DNA of 64,000 nt from Clusia tigrina (lineage: Eukaryota > Arthropoda > Insecta > Diptera > Clusiidae), in NCBI GenBank assembly GCA_920105625.2, contig OV050030.1, positions 348,547,477 to 348,611,476 of the forward strand, read 5' to 3'. This document shows positions 11,932-23,647 of the stretch, piece after piece (positions within the stretch are counted from its first letter, which is position 1; each line of letters starts with the position of its first letter). The notes under the pieces are model-generated. The model was not told where the DNA came from and made no database searches. It was given only the letters and a program-made list of their open reading frames with translations. The translations under genes were made by a program, and so were the position numbers.

Positions 11932-12053
11932 CTGTCGAAAGCGAGGATATCAGTGCCATCAACCTAACAGCGCTACTGTACTCCTGTCAGACATCGATGA
12001 TGCCTTTGCGGAGTGCGATGCGAAGGAGAAGAAATCCAGACAGTAGCGTGGAG

Positions 12054-15000
12054 ATGGCCAGCATTAGAGTTGCTCAAATTAATCTCCATCATGCGAAGGC
12101 TTGAATTTATCATTAGTAATAAATTAGAAATTCTCAATGTGGGTAACACACCCACTTTCGTAACTAGCGTACGGAAAGAAGTCTTAGACATAACCTTAGG
12201 AAATACCGGGGGCTTTAGTCTTGTTAAGAATTGGATAGTATCCAACGAACCATCAATGTCTGATCATAGGATACTACGATTTGACATAGAGGGGTTGCAA
12301 TTAACGCAAAGAACTTTAAGGAATCCGTGGAAAACAAACTGGGAAAAATATCTAAGCAATCTGAATGCAAACCTAAGGCAACTAGAATGAGGCGACTGCA
12401 TCAGAAACAAAATACAACTAGAAACCACGGTAGAAAGTCTCAATAAAGCAATAATTGATTCATACGAAGACAGCTGTCCAATAAGGAAGGTAAGCTCTAC
12501 CAAGGACTTACCTTGGTGGAACAATGATCTAAAGAAACTAAGAACTGAGGTTCGTAGGCTATGTAATAGATCAAAAATTACCTGGGATTGGACTGAATAC
12601 AGAAGGACTCTAACACTCTACAACAAAGAGATTAGAGAAGCAAAACGCACAAGTTTCAGAAATTTCTGCGAAAGCATTGAGCACACCACTGAGGTTTCAA
12701 AACTCTACAAAGTGATTGCCAAAGGCAGCAGTATATCATCCACCAACCTTAAAAAGAGGAAGGTCCCTTCACGGAAAATGAAGAAGAGAGAGTTGAATTA
12801 CTTCTTGATACACACTTCCCAGGATCTTCCACATATGTGGCAGCAGGGACAGAATATACTGAAAATCTGGGAAGAATAAGCAGGAGTGAATGGGTCATAG
12901 CAAGCGAAATTTGCACCGAACCGAGAATTAGATGGGCAGTTAACACTTTTAAACCATTGAAATCTCCTGGGGTAGACGGAATTTTTCCTGCCTTACTTCA
13001 GAAGGGTATAGAGCAGCTATTAGGTCCATTGGCGAGAATAGCAAGAAGCAGTATAGCGCTAGGCTACATACCTAAGATTTGGAGAAGGGCAAAGGTGGTA
13101 TTTTTGCCGAAGGTAGATAAGAGGGACCCCCTCCATCCGAAATCCTTTAGGCCAATCTGCCTGCCATGCTTTGCTCTAAAAACTGTAGAGAAGGTAGTAT
13201 ACAACTACATCCGGACCATGGTTTTAATACGAAACCCGCTGCACTCCTGTTAGTATGCATATAGAGCAGGAAATTCCACTAAAACTGCAATATACCAACT
13301 GACGAACTTACTGCAGGATAGCTTAGGAAAGAAGGAAATGGCGCTATGCACCTTCCTAGACATAGAAGGTGCTTTTGACAATACTACAAAAGACGCTATC
13401 AGAAGAGCTCTTACAAGAAGAGGGGTTGACGATACTCTGGCTTCTTGGATGAGCAATATCTTTCATACCAGGAAGGTAGAAATACCAACTAGTACAGGAT
13501 GTATAATCACTAACACCACACGGGGTTGCCCACAAGGAGGTGTGCTATCACCACTTATGTGGAGTATAGTAGTAGACGAGCTATTGGCAGAACCAGAAAA
13601 CAATGGTCTGTCATTTCAGGGCTATGCGGACGACATAGTCATCATCTGTAGAGGTAAATTTGAGGATACTCTATGTGATAGAATGCAGTTAGGACTTAAT
13701 CTAACGAAGAGATGGTGCGCCAAGGTTGGGCTGAATATTAATCCAGCAAAAACAACGTTAGTACCATTCACAATAAAGTATAAACTCGCGCATCTTAAAC
13801 TTATCCGTTTAGACGGTATAGAGATAGAACTTCAGAAAGAAGCAAAATTCTTGGGTATCGTCTTAGACCAAAAATTACTGAGGGAAAACCTACATTGAGC
13901 AAATTAAACAGAAAGCTATCAAAACTTTCATGACGTGTAGAACTATTGCGGGCAAAAGTTGGGGCTGTACACCAAAAATCCTGCCATGTATATACACCGC
14001 AATTGTCAGGCCAATGATAACCTATGGGGCATTAGTCTGGGAAAACTGCACGAATCAGCAGACAGTAATTAACACTCTTAGCAAGATACAAAGACTTGCA
14101 TGTGTATGTAATACGGGAGCTCTGCGAACATGTCCAACGGCATCAATGGAGGTACTCTTGGATCTCACTCCTCTTCATATTTATATCCAGTCCCAAGCGA
14201 GGAGGGCGATTTTGAGGGTGGCTGGAAACAACACCAGCACAGGTAGTTATCTTAATCAAAGAAAGACAGAACTTCTCGTTAAGCAACTTCCTGAAATCTC
14301 GATGCCAAAGGACTCCATACTCCCAACGTTCAGCTTTAAGAAACATTTTAAAACTGAAGTTAGTAATAAAAAAATTGGTAAGGTATATCAGAAACATACA
14401 AGGTAGACCAGTACATGATGATATGGTACACTGACGGCTCACTCACTGACGATGGAGCCGGGGCGGGTGTATTTGGACCAGGGAAAAGATACTCTGAACC
14501 ATTAGGTAAGAACACCTCTGTTTTTCAAGCGGAAGTATACGCGATAGATAGATGTGCGCACTGTAATCTCGAACGAAGCTATCGGAACCGCAGAATAGCA
14601 ATACTGACTGACAGCCAGGCAGCTATCAAAGCACTTAAATCTCACCAAGTTACATCAAAACTTGTGATGGAGTGCATTGATAAGCTGAACATTCTAGGCC
14701 AACTCAATCAGGTGTGGATTCTATGTGTTCCGGGGCTTGTAGGGATTAATGGAAACGAGATGGCAGATAAACTTGCCAGGAAAGGAGCATCATCTCCATT
14801 TGTAGGACCCGAACCATTCTGTGGATTAGGATCGGGTAAACGCCTCCCGTATTATCTGGGAAGAAGAGGATAGACAAAGAAGATTATACTGGGAAAAATT
14901 ACCGGGGTTATCATATTCCAAATTAGCGCTAGGGACATACAACCCAAAACGCAACGAGGACTGTATAAATCTAACGAAGAACACCTTGTGAATAATTACG

Positions 15001-15204
15001 GGACTGTTAACAGGACATTGTAGGATGAATTATCACCTAACAAAATTTGGAATTTTCCCTGATGCTCTTTGTAGGTTCTGCAAGGAAGAGGACGAGGCCG
15101 CACAACATGTGTTAGGAACTTGCCCCGCCCTGATGCACAAGAGAAGGAAACACATTGGCGTATTCATCATACTCGATGAAGAACTCAGACTCTTTGAAGT
15201 ATGA
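12054..15204 (+). pseudogene. LOA element 2 ORF2 (RT-RNase H), endonuclease deleted
   Basis: It starts at ATG 12054 (MASIRVAQINLHHAKA). Most of the endonuclease is then missing and the frame resumes near its end (PSMSDHRILRFDI, about 12250). RT blocks: KSPGVDGIFPALLQKG (12960), PKSFRPICLPCFALKTVE (13135), CTFLDIEGAFDNT (13350), TRGCPQGGVLSPLMW (13517), GYADDIVII (13620, catalytic Asp pair intact) and FLGIVLDQKL (13850). RNase H is at 14415-14800 (IWYTDGSLTDDGAGAGVF, LTDSQAAIKAL). The C-terminal CRFCKEEDEAAQHVLGTC (15070-15125) is a CCHC-type finger. Several frameshifts, plus the deletion, make it non-autonomous. Confidence 0.85.
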
Positions 15205-15308
15205 CCAATTCTCCAATTCATCGAGGTAATTGGGCTAAGAGAAATACTCTAGGCCCACGAAGGGGGCACAATAGTTCTTATAGGTCGCAGTGCAACATCC
15301 CCTCAACG

Positions 15309-15336
15309 ATAATAATAATAATAATAATAATAATAA
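15309..15336 (+). repeat. (TAA)n tail of LOA element 2
   Basis: About nine TAA units close the element, as expected for target-primed insertion of a retrotransposon with a trinucleotide tail. The last bases overlap the resumed PLE sequence (TAAGTATTCGG). Confidence 0.85.
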
Positions 15337-16087
15337 GTATTCGGGTGTGAAAATCTTGGATGTGCTGCTCCAACACAGATGTGATTTTTGAGAAACTCTG
15401 TTATTTTTATTTAGTGTGGTTCTTACATATGTAGTCATATTGTTGATAAAATTTGTTGTTAATCCTGCTTTCCTGCATCGTATTAAGAAACGGATTGAAC
15501 ACCTAATTTGTGCGTTTGTATGCCTTATTAGTTTATGTCTTTGAATACATATTTTTATGCTGTTCTTGTAGGTGTGTTTGTTGTAATTATACAGCTGCAT
15601 ATTGTGAGTGTGTTTTCGGCGTACTCTCCGTTCTTTAAATATTGTTAATCGATTCTCGACCTCCGGTTGAAATTTAATTAATTTGTTTTTCTAGCGAGTT
15701 CAAGGTCCAAAAAAAAATTTTATTTTCATTTTTATTTAATTGAAAAGTTTCCAATATTTCAGTTTCCTCCGGAAACCATCCTCAGGGTCTACAATTAATG
15801 ACAATTATATACAAATGTTTCAAATCAGTAAATATCTTGACTCAATTTTCTGATCTGTCACCTTAAATGTAGATTACAGACTAAATATAATATTACCTGC
15901 CTGACATTAAACGGTGGTCTTAATTTTTCTAAGGTCAGCTGTTTGTGTTTGTTGTTGTTATTTTTTATGTTTACTTTTCTCGTACAAGTTTTCTATATAT
16001 GTGTGCACAGCTATTCATGTCCGTTTTATAATTAAGTCTTTGTTTTGTTGGTATGTTGGTTATATGTAGCATTTCCAGTAGGTATCG
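15334..16087 (-). mobile_element. PLE terminal (pLTR-like) block, continuation of copy B
   Basis: It matches 1050-1804 throughout, including the hammerhead-like core and the last GIY-YIG codons, and stops at GGTATCG (16081-16087). There it abuts a fragment of another LOA-type element. Confidence 0.75.
15757..15785 (-). ncRNA. Hammerhead-like core, second copy
   Basis: Identical in core and hairpin to 1471-1499 (CTGAGGATG, GTTTCC-GGA-GGAAAC, TGAAA). Conservation in both PLE blocks, while the neighbouring sequence has drifted, favours a real structural element. Flanking helices are not resolved. Confidence 0.45.
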
Positions 16088-16240
16088 CGCTATAAGGACG
16101 TACTGTCTCTAAATACACAAAGCATAGGTCCCGTGATTAGCATTCTAACGGGACACTGGACTCTAGGCTCACACGGGTGCAAGCAGGGGATCGCCTCTAA
16201 TGCCTTCTGCAGGACTTGCATGGACGAAGAGGACAAATTA
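16088..16240 (+). pseudogene. LOA-like ORF2 C-terminal fragment
   Basis: The plus strand reads LTGHWTLGSHGCKQGIA then FCRTCMDEED, the C-terminal region with the first two cysteines of the CCHC finger found in LOA-type ORF2. It resembles the matching part of element 2 but is too different to be the same subfamily. It ends at the target duplication of the large central element, and sequence beyond 56092 does not obviously continue the finger. Confidence 0.6.
16235..16240. repeat. 6-bp target-site duplication AAATTA, left
   Basis: It lies immediately outside the left terminal repeat, which starts GGCAAGTAGACTAG at 16241. The same six bases in the same orientation follow the right terminus at 56087-56092. 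Polintons characteristically duplicate 6 bp. Confidence 0.75.
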
Positions 16241-17123
16241 GGCAAGTAGACTAGATCTATAAATTATGGAAATTAATATAAATAAAAATGAAAATGAAAT
16301 TGGATTAGATATTGTGGAAATTGGTTTGAATAATAGCTATGTAGAATTTAGAATAAGCAAGAGAAAGTAAAATTTAAGGGGAAAGAAAGTGTGGGATAAC
16401 GTAATGGATTAAAAAGAAGATTAAGGAAAACATTTAAATGTAGATAACGGGAGTTCGATGAAATGGAAAAATAACTATGAAAATATAAAATTTTTTTTTT
16501 GAGTAATTTTAAATTAAGGATAATGGTTGAAAGGAACACTACACGAGGGTGTGCCTGGAAGGTATGTATATAGCCATATATGGACGGACTACACGGAGTG
16601 GTAGAATACACTCGTTTATGGATATATACTCGTACATTCCAGGTGATAATTCATTTTGAAAGTATTAGCTACAATAAAAAGCTCAGTCATACAATTGACA
16701 CAGTCTTCACATAAACGAGATTATCTCAAATATTCTTGCTTATGTCGGAGGGGCAAATAAATTTGCTCAGAAAAAAAAATAAAAAATGCCCTATACGGCG
16801 GTAAATTCAATCAATGGTACATTCTTCTTCCCCTCTGGTATATAGTAACGAAGTAATGAATCTCATAATGTAGGAGGGTAAGAGGAGTGAACCGAAGAGG
16901 AATGGTATCGGTTTCAACTTAGAAGTACGGTTTTAAGGTAATTAGAAATAAGTAACCACTTTGTAATAGGCAAATTATATACGACTTTAGATTAATCTAT
17001 GGCTGATGCTGTCAGGGAGTAAGAAGACCTTTGCAGAAGTGCAGTTGGAGCTGATTTGCAAATACGGATGTTGTACTGGAGACCACAGGGGAAGTATGCT
17101 TCGCGAAGGATGAGTGGGTTATT

Positions 17124-17369
17124 GTGACAGAGATGCCAAGGACGGAATTGGGAATTTTTTTAAAGCAAAATGTGAGGAAGAAAATTTTAGCACAACGATT
17201 AAGATATCACCCAGAAGACCTGCTCACCCGAATAATATACAATATAGAGCATGAACGGTGTGAACACGTGGCCATCCTAGCATCGGCTGGAGTTCTGGTA
17301 GCCACCAAATCTATAAATAGATTACCCTATCATTTTGACGAACCAATAGTGGTTCCGGCATTGAACTAA
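17124..17369 (+). other. Unassigned 81-codon open frame in left arm
   Basis: An open frame beginning MTEMPRTELGIFLKQNV and ending in YHFDEPIVVPALN. The composition looks protein-like and it is partly preserved, with frame damage, in the right arm (about 54960-55195, minus). I do not recognise a family. It may be a remnant of a retroelement polyprotein, because an LTR-like block follows at 18140-18740. Confidence 0.25.
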
Positions 17370-17829
17370 TGAGTTCCGGAATGGAACTAATAATACGATT
17401 GGTGCGGAATACAGATCACAAACAGAACAGGCGAAGTATAATGAAACCTCCAGGTGTTACTAAATAATCTCCTACAAACGCTTTCAAAACGAACTATCAC
17501 TACGCCAGCAGAATTTTCGCTATTACACCAACAGGATCTATGGAATACACTGTATACCAATAGAAGCAATCAGCGACTTGGTTAAGGAGGCTAAAGCCGA
17601 AGAGAAAGTAGAGGGCCTCACCGTGTCCTACGAGCGAATTCATATATGGAGGGGAGGGGTCGGCGCAACCGGACTCTTCCGAGTAGTCATAATAGCGATG
17701 GTATTCTTGAGGAAAATGACGCCAAGCAGGAATTTTTCCCAGGACGTCGTCCCAGCCCTATTGACAACGGAATGCAGAATTTACCGAGGGAATGCAGCGC
17801 ACCAGGAGAAGGAGGGCGCAGTAGTCGTA

Positions 17830-18130
17830 TAAGAATAAATTATAAAAATAAATTGTAAAATAAAAATAGAAACAAAAAGAAAAGAAGAAAAAACTAAAAG
17901 AGTCCCGTAATATAAAACAGCAATAAAAATAAAAATAACAAAATAATAGATAAAAAGGAGACGAAAAATATAAAGACCAATATGAAAAAAATGAAATAAT
18001 GTTAAAAAAAACAAAACACAAAAATAAACAAAACAAAAAAAGAGTGAAAATAATAAAGAAACAATAAAAGATAAAACAAACAATAAAAAGCCAAAACATG
18101 GCAAAAATAGATAATAAAAATGCAAATGTA
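17830..18130. other. A-rich low-complexity tract (left arm)
   Basis: About 300 bases of mostly A with AAAATA-type motifs. The mirror tract is at 54226-54490. Hydrophobic open frames on the T-rich strand are composition artefacts. Confidence 0.8.
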
Positions 18131-18139
18131 TTGTATAGA

Positions 18140-18740
18140 ATGTGTGTATATTATTAGAGAACAGGACGAATTATTAACTAAAAGGTAGTTGCACTACCCA
18201 CCTAGAAAGAGTGGAGGGATATTGTGACACAATATCCACTAAAACCCAAGTAGCAATTAGATTTTACTATGAATAATATAATAAACGTGCATAGACCTAA
18301 GACGCACATATAATCTAATAAAAATGTTATTATTAAGTAAAGGTCGATTCATGCTTTTATGTGCGCTCATTTGACGATTGAACTGCAATGATCTTTCATT
18401 ACTGAGTGGAAAGCAGTTTACAAAAGTGTGCAAGTCAATGGTTGCATTGGCTAACAATTGCTGAATGTGCAAACAAAAGATTACGGAAATTAGAAATAAT
18501 AATGTAGAGCAATTAGAAATAATCAAGTAGAACATTAAGAAATAAGAATAAATGTAAATAGTATATAAGCAGATGCTTTTACAATAAAGAACGAATTCTA
18601 ACAAACAAACACTAGCGCGGTTAGAACCAATATCAGTGGACTTAGGCTGCTAACAAGCGCCTAGTAAATATCCCGCAGTGTTTAAATATTCGGTGAGCAC
18701 AGACATATACGCCCCAACAAACCAATAAACCATTACATCC
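18140..18740 (+). promoter_or_regulatory. LTR-like block with TATA box and polyadenylation signal (left arm)
   Basis: It contains the palindrome GATATTGTGACACAATATC (18219-18237), a TATA-like GTATATAAGCAG (18561-18572) and, about 10 bases on, AATAAAG (18583-18589). This layout is typical of a short U3-R-U5 unit. The mirror copy is at about 53640-54190 on the minus strand. I could not define termini or a target duplication, so it may be a decayed solo LTR. Confidence 0.35.
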
Positions 18741-18847
18741 AGCTGTTTATAAATATGTTGCATGTCAAACGCCGATCAAGGTGATTTTTTTTTTGAGGAG
18801 GAAAACATCTCCAGTTAAAACCCCAACAGTGTGGGTCGCTTATTACG

Positions 18848-19111
18848 CTAAAACCTCCTCTCATCATTACAATGTTTCCATCCGGAGACACTGATTAGAC
18901 GTACTGAGCGTATCCCCGGCCAGTGCAGGCAGCACGGGTCCTCCTCAATTTTCCGCTCAAAGAGGTACTGCTTAAAGCATCCGTGGCCACTTAGCAGCTG
19001 GATGACATGACATTCTGCAAATAGTTTTGACGTCAGCACCGATGGCCTAAAGTGTTGCGCTTGCTTGCTTTTCGCAGGATTTTGCGTAGGATGCTTCACT
19101 AGTAGTTGCAA
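18848..19111 (-). pseudogene. R1-like ORF2 C-terminal fragment (left arm)
   Basis: The minus strand contains VIQLLSGHGCFKQYLFERKI, the motif that precedes the CCHC finger in R1-type ORF2. It matches MTQLLSGHGCFNAYFYRLKI of the R1 element at 50827. The finger itself is decayed. The mirror copy is at 53187-53429. Confidence 0.65.
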
Positions 19112-19356
19112 TGATCAGCGCCACAGGCCTTGGTAAGATTTTTTTACGTCCTTTTGGAAATATTGCGTTATCTTCACTAGTTCCCATTCTGGCTCAGAGG
19201 TTTGCGGGAACTTTTTTGATGCTGATTTACCATGCAGCTGCTATGGCTGGATTTTTGTCCAGACGATACGTGTGCGCTTTTTTGTTGGTAGAGGTACCAT
19301 ACAATCGGGTCGAATGTTCTCGCGCTAATTTCCTGCGCTCTAGAGCCGATAGAGGT

Positions 19357-19548
19357 TTATGTTGCCTTCACCATAACCAACCCTAGTACTGATGTTACCA
19401 AGGAGGAGGTTTTGTGTATACTCCTCTGGTTATCCATCATGATGGTGGGCTCCTCTATCTTCTTCCACTTTTTTTGAAGGGTGTCGACAGGATCCATATT
19501 TAGAGTTCCGCATTCCTCACACCTTTCTTGCTTATTCGGCGTTTGCAT
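19357..19548 (-). other. Unassigned conserved open frame in left arm
   Basis: It encodes MQTPNKQERCEECGTLNMDPV, with one CxxC pair, and is preserved on the right arm at about 52750-52903 (plus). The family is unknown. It lies next to the R1-like fragment and may be part of the same decayed element. Confidence 0.25.
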
Positions 19549-19799
19549 CTTCTGCCTACTAGTCGATGTGGGAGTCGAAACCTTTTCGCAACAGGTTCAA
19601 TCGTATGGCGCTCAACGTTATCCTCCCCCAGACTGGGGAAACTATATCCGTGGTTTGCTGCAGTATTTCCGCGTGCGACTAGCCATGCACTAGTAACTAT
19701 AATTATTTTGCGCCCCAGGGAGGCCTATTCTGAATACTCATATTCAACACCTGTGCAAAAGCACAGAAATTCACGTCCGCCCCAAGAAGGTAACACAAA

Positions 19800-20730
19800 T
19801 GTAAGAAATTAATAATAACACTGCAAAACAAACAAAAAAATAAAAAGGTTCCGACAACGGATTCTGGTAAAGGGGACCAAAAAAAAAATGTTCATGTATC
19901 GGCGTTTTGAAAGTGTACGTCTGAGTATAGGATGTGTTTAGCAGAGTTATGTAAAATTGTACAACGAAAATTTTTGTGGAATATTTGAACCCTCTAACTC
20001 TTCAGTGTATGGTTCCTTTTTTCCTCTTTTTGAAAAATTGCAAAAAGTACACAAATACGGTTAAAATGTCCTTAAAAAATATTTGTCTTAAAATTCTACT
20101 ATAAGTCTCTGAATACATCAAAGCTCAAAATTCAACTTGAATGCCAGATATAAATGAAAACATAAAATGTGTTTGTACTAATTTAGAATTGGTGTTAAAA
20201 TGTCACACAAAACCGGATTTTAGCTAGTTTGTATGAAAAAATATGTTACTATAAATACATACTTGGTGTAAAATACATACTATATAGGCATTGAATAATA
20301 ATTTTTTTTTTTTGCCGAAAATGTCTAATTGTTTGTAAAAATATGATTCGTTTTACTATGTCAACGGCAAGCATACTATTTGTGAACATAGAGTTACGTT
20401 TTTCAACAGTAAAGTAGTAGACATCTATAAAAGGTTTTTTGAACTGGAAGTTTTTTCGGATGAACGGTGGACGTCAAAACATTGCTGCCGCAATTGCTAC
20501 AATGGCTTAATGCTGTGGTCCAAAAGTAATTTCATTTTTGTTTTTAGTTTATAACAGAATAGTAGTATTTTTGGACTTTCGCTGTAGGTCAACTTAATTC
20601 AATGCAGTTTGGTATTACCATGCGGTGGCTAGACCTACGTGAGCACGACGACGCCACCTGCAACAAGTGCCAAAATACGGGCAAATTAAATTTTAATAAG
20701 TCCAGGCGAAAGAGTTTCGTGTATAAAGCA
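19800..20730. other. Arm sequence without recognisable gene
   Basis: AT-rich sequence shared with 51570-52500 in inverted orientation. The only open frame, 20602-20871, includes a CNKC motif but resembles no family I know and is broken in the right arm. Confidence 0.5.
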
Positions 20731-21179
20731 GTACAATCAGCGTTACTCCCAATGCCACATTCTGATAAACTCCCAGTACCTCTGCTACACCTTCGAAGTC
20801 CTAGTCAACATCTTGTGCTACTACATGCGCTGAAAAAGAAACCTGTGATTACACAGACAGTGATTATTTAGGAAATGAAGCAGCCCCAAGCCCAATATGA
20901 ATGTCGCAAGAGCAAATAATGTATTGACACGGAAACAACAACAAAATGTATCTTTATGAAATTCACATGCGAGCAAGTTTAAAACACGTCTATCAAAACA
21001 CACTATCACGAGATCAGGTGCTACCAAAGGTATTTGTCATCTTCTGAGTGAGACAATGGGAAGCTATTTAGAATTAAAGGTTGGCTGGAACTCCTTTTAA
21101 AAGTGTACTGATTTAGTACATGAAACCAATTTTGGAGTTTGTAGAGGTGTTTTTCTAATTTTCTAATGATTGGTGTTTG

Positions 21180-21600
21180 TAACAATTATGACGGTGTCAT
21201 CAGCATAGGTTGTAGGTTTAATCTTCTCTCTCAGTGATAGATGCTGTAAATATACTGTAAAGCACAAACCCAAATAAGCTGCCCTGCGGAAAACCCACCG
21301 TAATTTGGGAAAATTGTGGTAGTTACTGATTTAAATTTCACTCTGAGTGGCGTTCTTCAAAATATGATTTCAAAATATGAAAATAAGTTTGAGGCAAAGA
21401 CTTCTTTAGTTTGAACAGTATGCCAGAGTGCCAAACTTCATCGAACGCTTGTATGGTATCAATTAATGCTGCTATACAAAACTGGGCCTGTTCAAGATCA
21501 TTTCGTGCAATACGATAAACTCTGTGTACTTTTTTGGTCGTAGCATATTGGTTTCGAAACCCTAACTGGTGATTTGGTATGGGTTCGTTCCTAAGCAATA
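21180..21600 (-). pseudogene. Jockey-type reverse transcriptase fragment (left arm)
   Basis: The minus strand reads NEPIPNHQLGFRNQYATTK, then CIAALIDTIQAFDEVWHSG and KKSLPQTYFHILKSYFEERHSE, the middle RT blocks of Jockey-clade non-LTR elements (GFR, the FLDV-AFDKVWH equivalent, LLKSYL). It is truncated at both sides. The mirror copy at 41090-41376 extends further to PQGS-like and YADD-like blocks. Confidence 0.75.
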
Positions 21601-21797
21601 TTAGCTAAAGCATACTAGTAGTATAGAAAGGTCTCTTCTGGACCATTGCCATCTTGGGACCAGATACTTGTATGTGTTTCTTCATCATCCAAAAATATAA
21701 ACAAGCTATTAAATTAATAAAATTATATTCTAAAATTTATATTAAATAAAATATTAGAAAATAAATTTTTTAAAACATAATTTCTTTTATTGTTTTC

Positions 21798-22160
21798 TCA
21801 TATTTTTATTTTATTCAAACTATAAAGAAATTTTAGACATAAATCTCCACAATTAAATAAATTATATTTTTGTTCTTGATCATAATTATATTGAATTTTT
21901 TTCCCCAAATAATTAACAATCTCCTTCGGCGGTTGTAAATTTCCAAAGCTGTCAAAATAACATACATTATTTTTATTTTTATAATATGCTACCCAATGTG
22001 TCCCACTACCATTAGAAGTATCCAAGTTAACAATACCACATTCTCCTTGATTAGGCTTCTTTGGAAGAGCATCACGCATAAGGACTCCTCTAAAGTATGG
22101 TAAATTGTTGGCATACTTCTTCAAATCATGGTTTGAAAGAGCTCTCTTGGGTAGTTGTTG
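21798..22160 (-). pseudogene. Polinton adenain-like cysteine protease
   Basis: This encodes the C48/adenain-type protease that matures capsid proteins in Polintons. Visible features are NNLPYFRGVLMRD, the conserved region GTHWVAYYKN with the catalytic His, YFDSFG with the acidic residue and aromatic partner, and FNCGDLCLKFL with the catalytic Cys (about residue 95 from the first coded residue). The length (about 120 residues) fits the family. I see no ATG in frame: the coding stretch reaches up to about 22160, overlapping the end of the next gene, so the start has probably been lost. It is the innermost gene beside the left arm. Confidence 0.85.
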
Positions 22161-22409
22161 TATTAGTTTTTTGAATGTGAATCATAATATAAACCGTAAC
22201 CCTTCCGATATGGTTTAAGATAAAGTCCTTTTCCCATAGCAATTGACTCCATAGTTTTGTTATGACGATTTGCTTCTGCTAACTGCTCTCTAGCAGCTTT
22301 AGTCTCATTTATAACTTTTGCAAGGGCGCTCTCTCCAGAGGCTAAACCACCAATAGCACCAAGAGCAGTTAAAATTGGTACTAATGGTAGAAAACCACCT
22401 ACTTTGATA

Positions 22410-23647
22410 TTGAAGCTACCTAGCGCTAGATGGCAGCATAAACACAAAAACTTTGTTTTTTTAGAAATTGCGATCTGTCCCACGTCAGCTGTTAAAATTT
22501 CACCCAAATTCATATATTAGTTTATTTGTTGTAGTCGATTAAAGTAAACAACTTTTGTGGTTCTTGAAAAATGGAAAAAACCGAATTTCGTGCAGTGATT
22601 AAATACTATTATTTGAAAGGGAAAACGGCGAAAGAGACAAAAGAAAAGCTCGATAAACATTACGGTGAGTCTGCTCCGTCAGATTACATGGTAAAATATT
22701 GGATTGCTGAATTTAAACGCGGCCGAACAAGCACTGCAACAATACCATCAACAGGAAGGCCAAGAGAGGTGGTTACTGAAGAAAATATCAAGAAAACTTC
22801 GATATCGTTATGAATGATCGCCGAGTCAAGTTGCGTGAGATTGTTGAAATGGTAAACATATCATATGAACGTGTGTTCAACATTTTGCAGGAACATTTGC
22901 ATATGAAAAAGCTATCGGCAAGATGGGTGCCGCGTTTGCTCAGTGTCGAACAAAAACGAGTTCGACAGACCACTTCACAGCGGTGTTTGGACATGATAAA
23001 GCGTAATCCTGTTGATTTTTGGCGTCGATTAATAACTGTTGATGAAACGTGAACACCTGAACACCTGAAACCAAAAATCAATCGAAACAATGGGTGGAAG
23101 CTGGTGGAAGTGCTCCGAAAAAGGCGAAGGCAGTGAAATCGGCTGGCAAGGTTATGGCCACACGGAATATTGCTCATCGATTATCTTGAAAAAGGATCCA
23201 CAATCACAGGAAAGTATTATCGTGCATTATTGGATAAATTGATTGATGCAATCAAGGAAAAACAACCACATTTAAAGAAGAAAAAAATGCTCTTTCTTCA
23301 AGACAACGCACCGGTTCACACAGCATTATATACGATGCTAAAATTACGTGAAATACACTTCGTATTGGTTAATCATCCACCTTATAGTCCAGATTTAGCT
23401 CCTAGTGACTTCTTCCTGTTTCCAAACTTGAAAAAATGGCTCGCAGGGAAAAGATTCATCTCAAACGAAGAAGTGATTACCGAAACTAGCGCGTATTTTG
23501 AGGGGCTCCCGAAATCGTATTATTCAGATGGTATAAAAAAGTTGGAATATCGTCTTTCTAAGTGTGTCAAAGTAAAAGGAGACTATGTTGAGAAAAAAAT
23601 GGTTTTTGAAAAAAAAAAAATTTTTTTTCCTACTTAGGTAGCTTCAA
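22410..23647 (+). mobile_element. Mariner, irritans-type, 1.24 kb
   Basis: The inverted termini TTGAAGCTACCTA (22410-22422 and 23635-23647) are flanked by TA on both sides (22408-22409 and 23648-23649). The length fits the family. It sits inside the PLA2-like Polinton gene. Further inside, the terminal repeats diverge. Confidence 0.9.
22571..23637 (+). pseudogene. Mariner transposase (DD34D), three lesions
   Basis: Cut-and-paste transposase. The N-terminal helix-turn-helix region begins MEKTEFRAVIKYYYLKGKTA. The first catalytic Asp is in ITVDET (about 23040). The second is in FLQDNAPVHTA (23299) and the third in YSPDLAPSDFFLFPNLKKWL (23383-23440), with 34 residues between the second and third (DD34D). 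Damage: a frameshift near 22805, a stop with deletion at 23050, and a frameshift near 23165. Antisense open frames in this region are shadows. Confidence 0.9.

Larger units (their letters stand above)
10761..15333 (+). mobile_element. LOA-type non-LTR retrotransposon (LOA element 2), internally deleted
   Basis: A 4.6-kb plus-strand insertion into PLE copy B. The uninterrupted PLE sequence at 1031-1065 fixes both edges. It carries ORF1, an ORF2 lacking most of the endonuclease, and a (TAA)n tail. It is a different subfamily from element 1, judged by sequence and by the tail. No clear target duplication is visible. Confidence 0.85.
16241..21652. repeat. Left terminal inverted repeat arm (about 5.4 kb)
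   Basis: The reverse complement matches 56086-51565, then 42530-42080, then 41518-41054, with scattered substitutions and small indels. The inner edge is at ...TCTTCTGGACCATT (21652), after which left and right differ completely. The arm contains older mobile-element debris (R1-like and Jockey-like fragments, an LTR-like block, an AT-rich tract) shared with the other arm, but none of the three insertions seen only on the right. No intact gene. Confidence 0.85.

Noticed and set aside
16245..16254. AGTAGACTAG as the Polinton terminus with AG...CT ends
   Set aside because: The inverted match continues four bases outward (GGCA/TGCC), and only the GGCAAG terminus leaves direct 6-bp repeats outside.
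20602..20871. Possible host exon with CNKC motif
   Set aside because: It lies in the repeated arm, is broken in the mirror copy and has no recognisable family.
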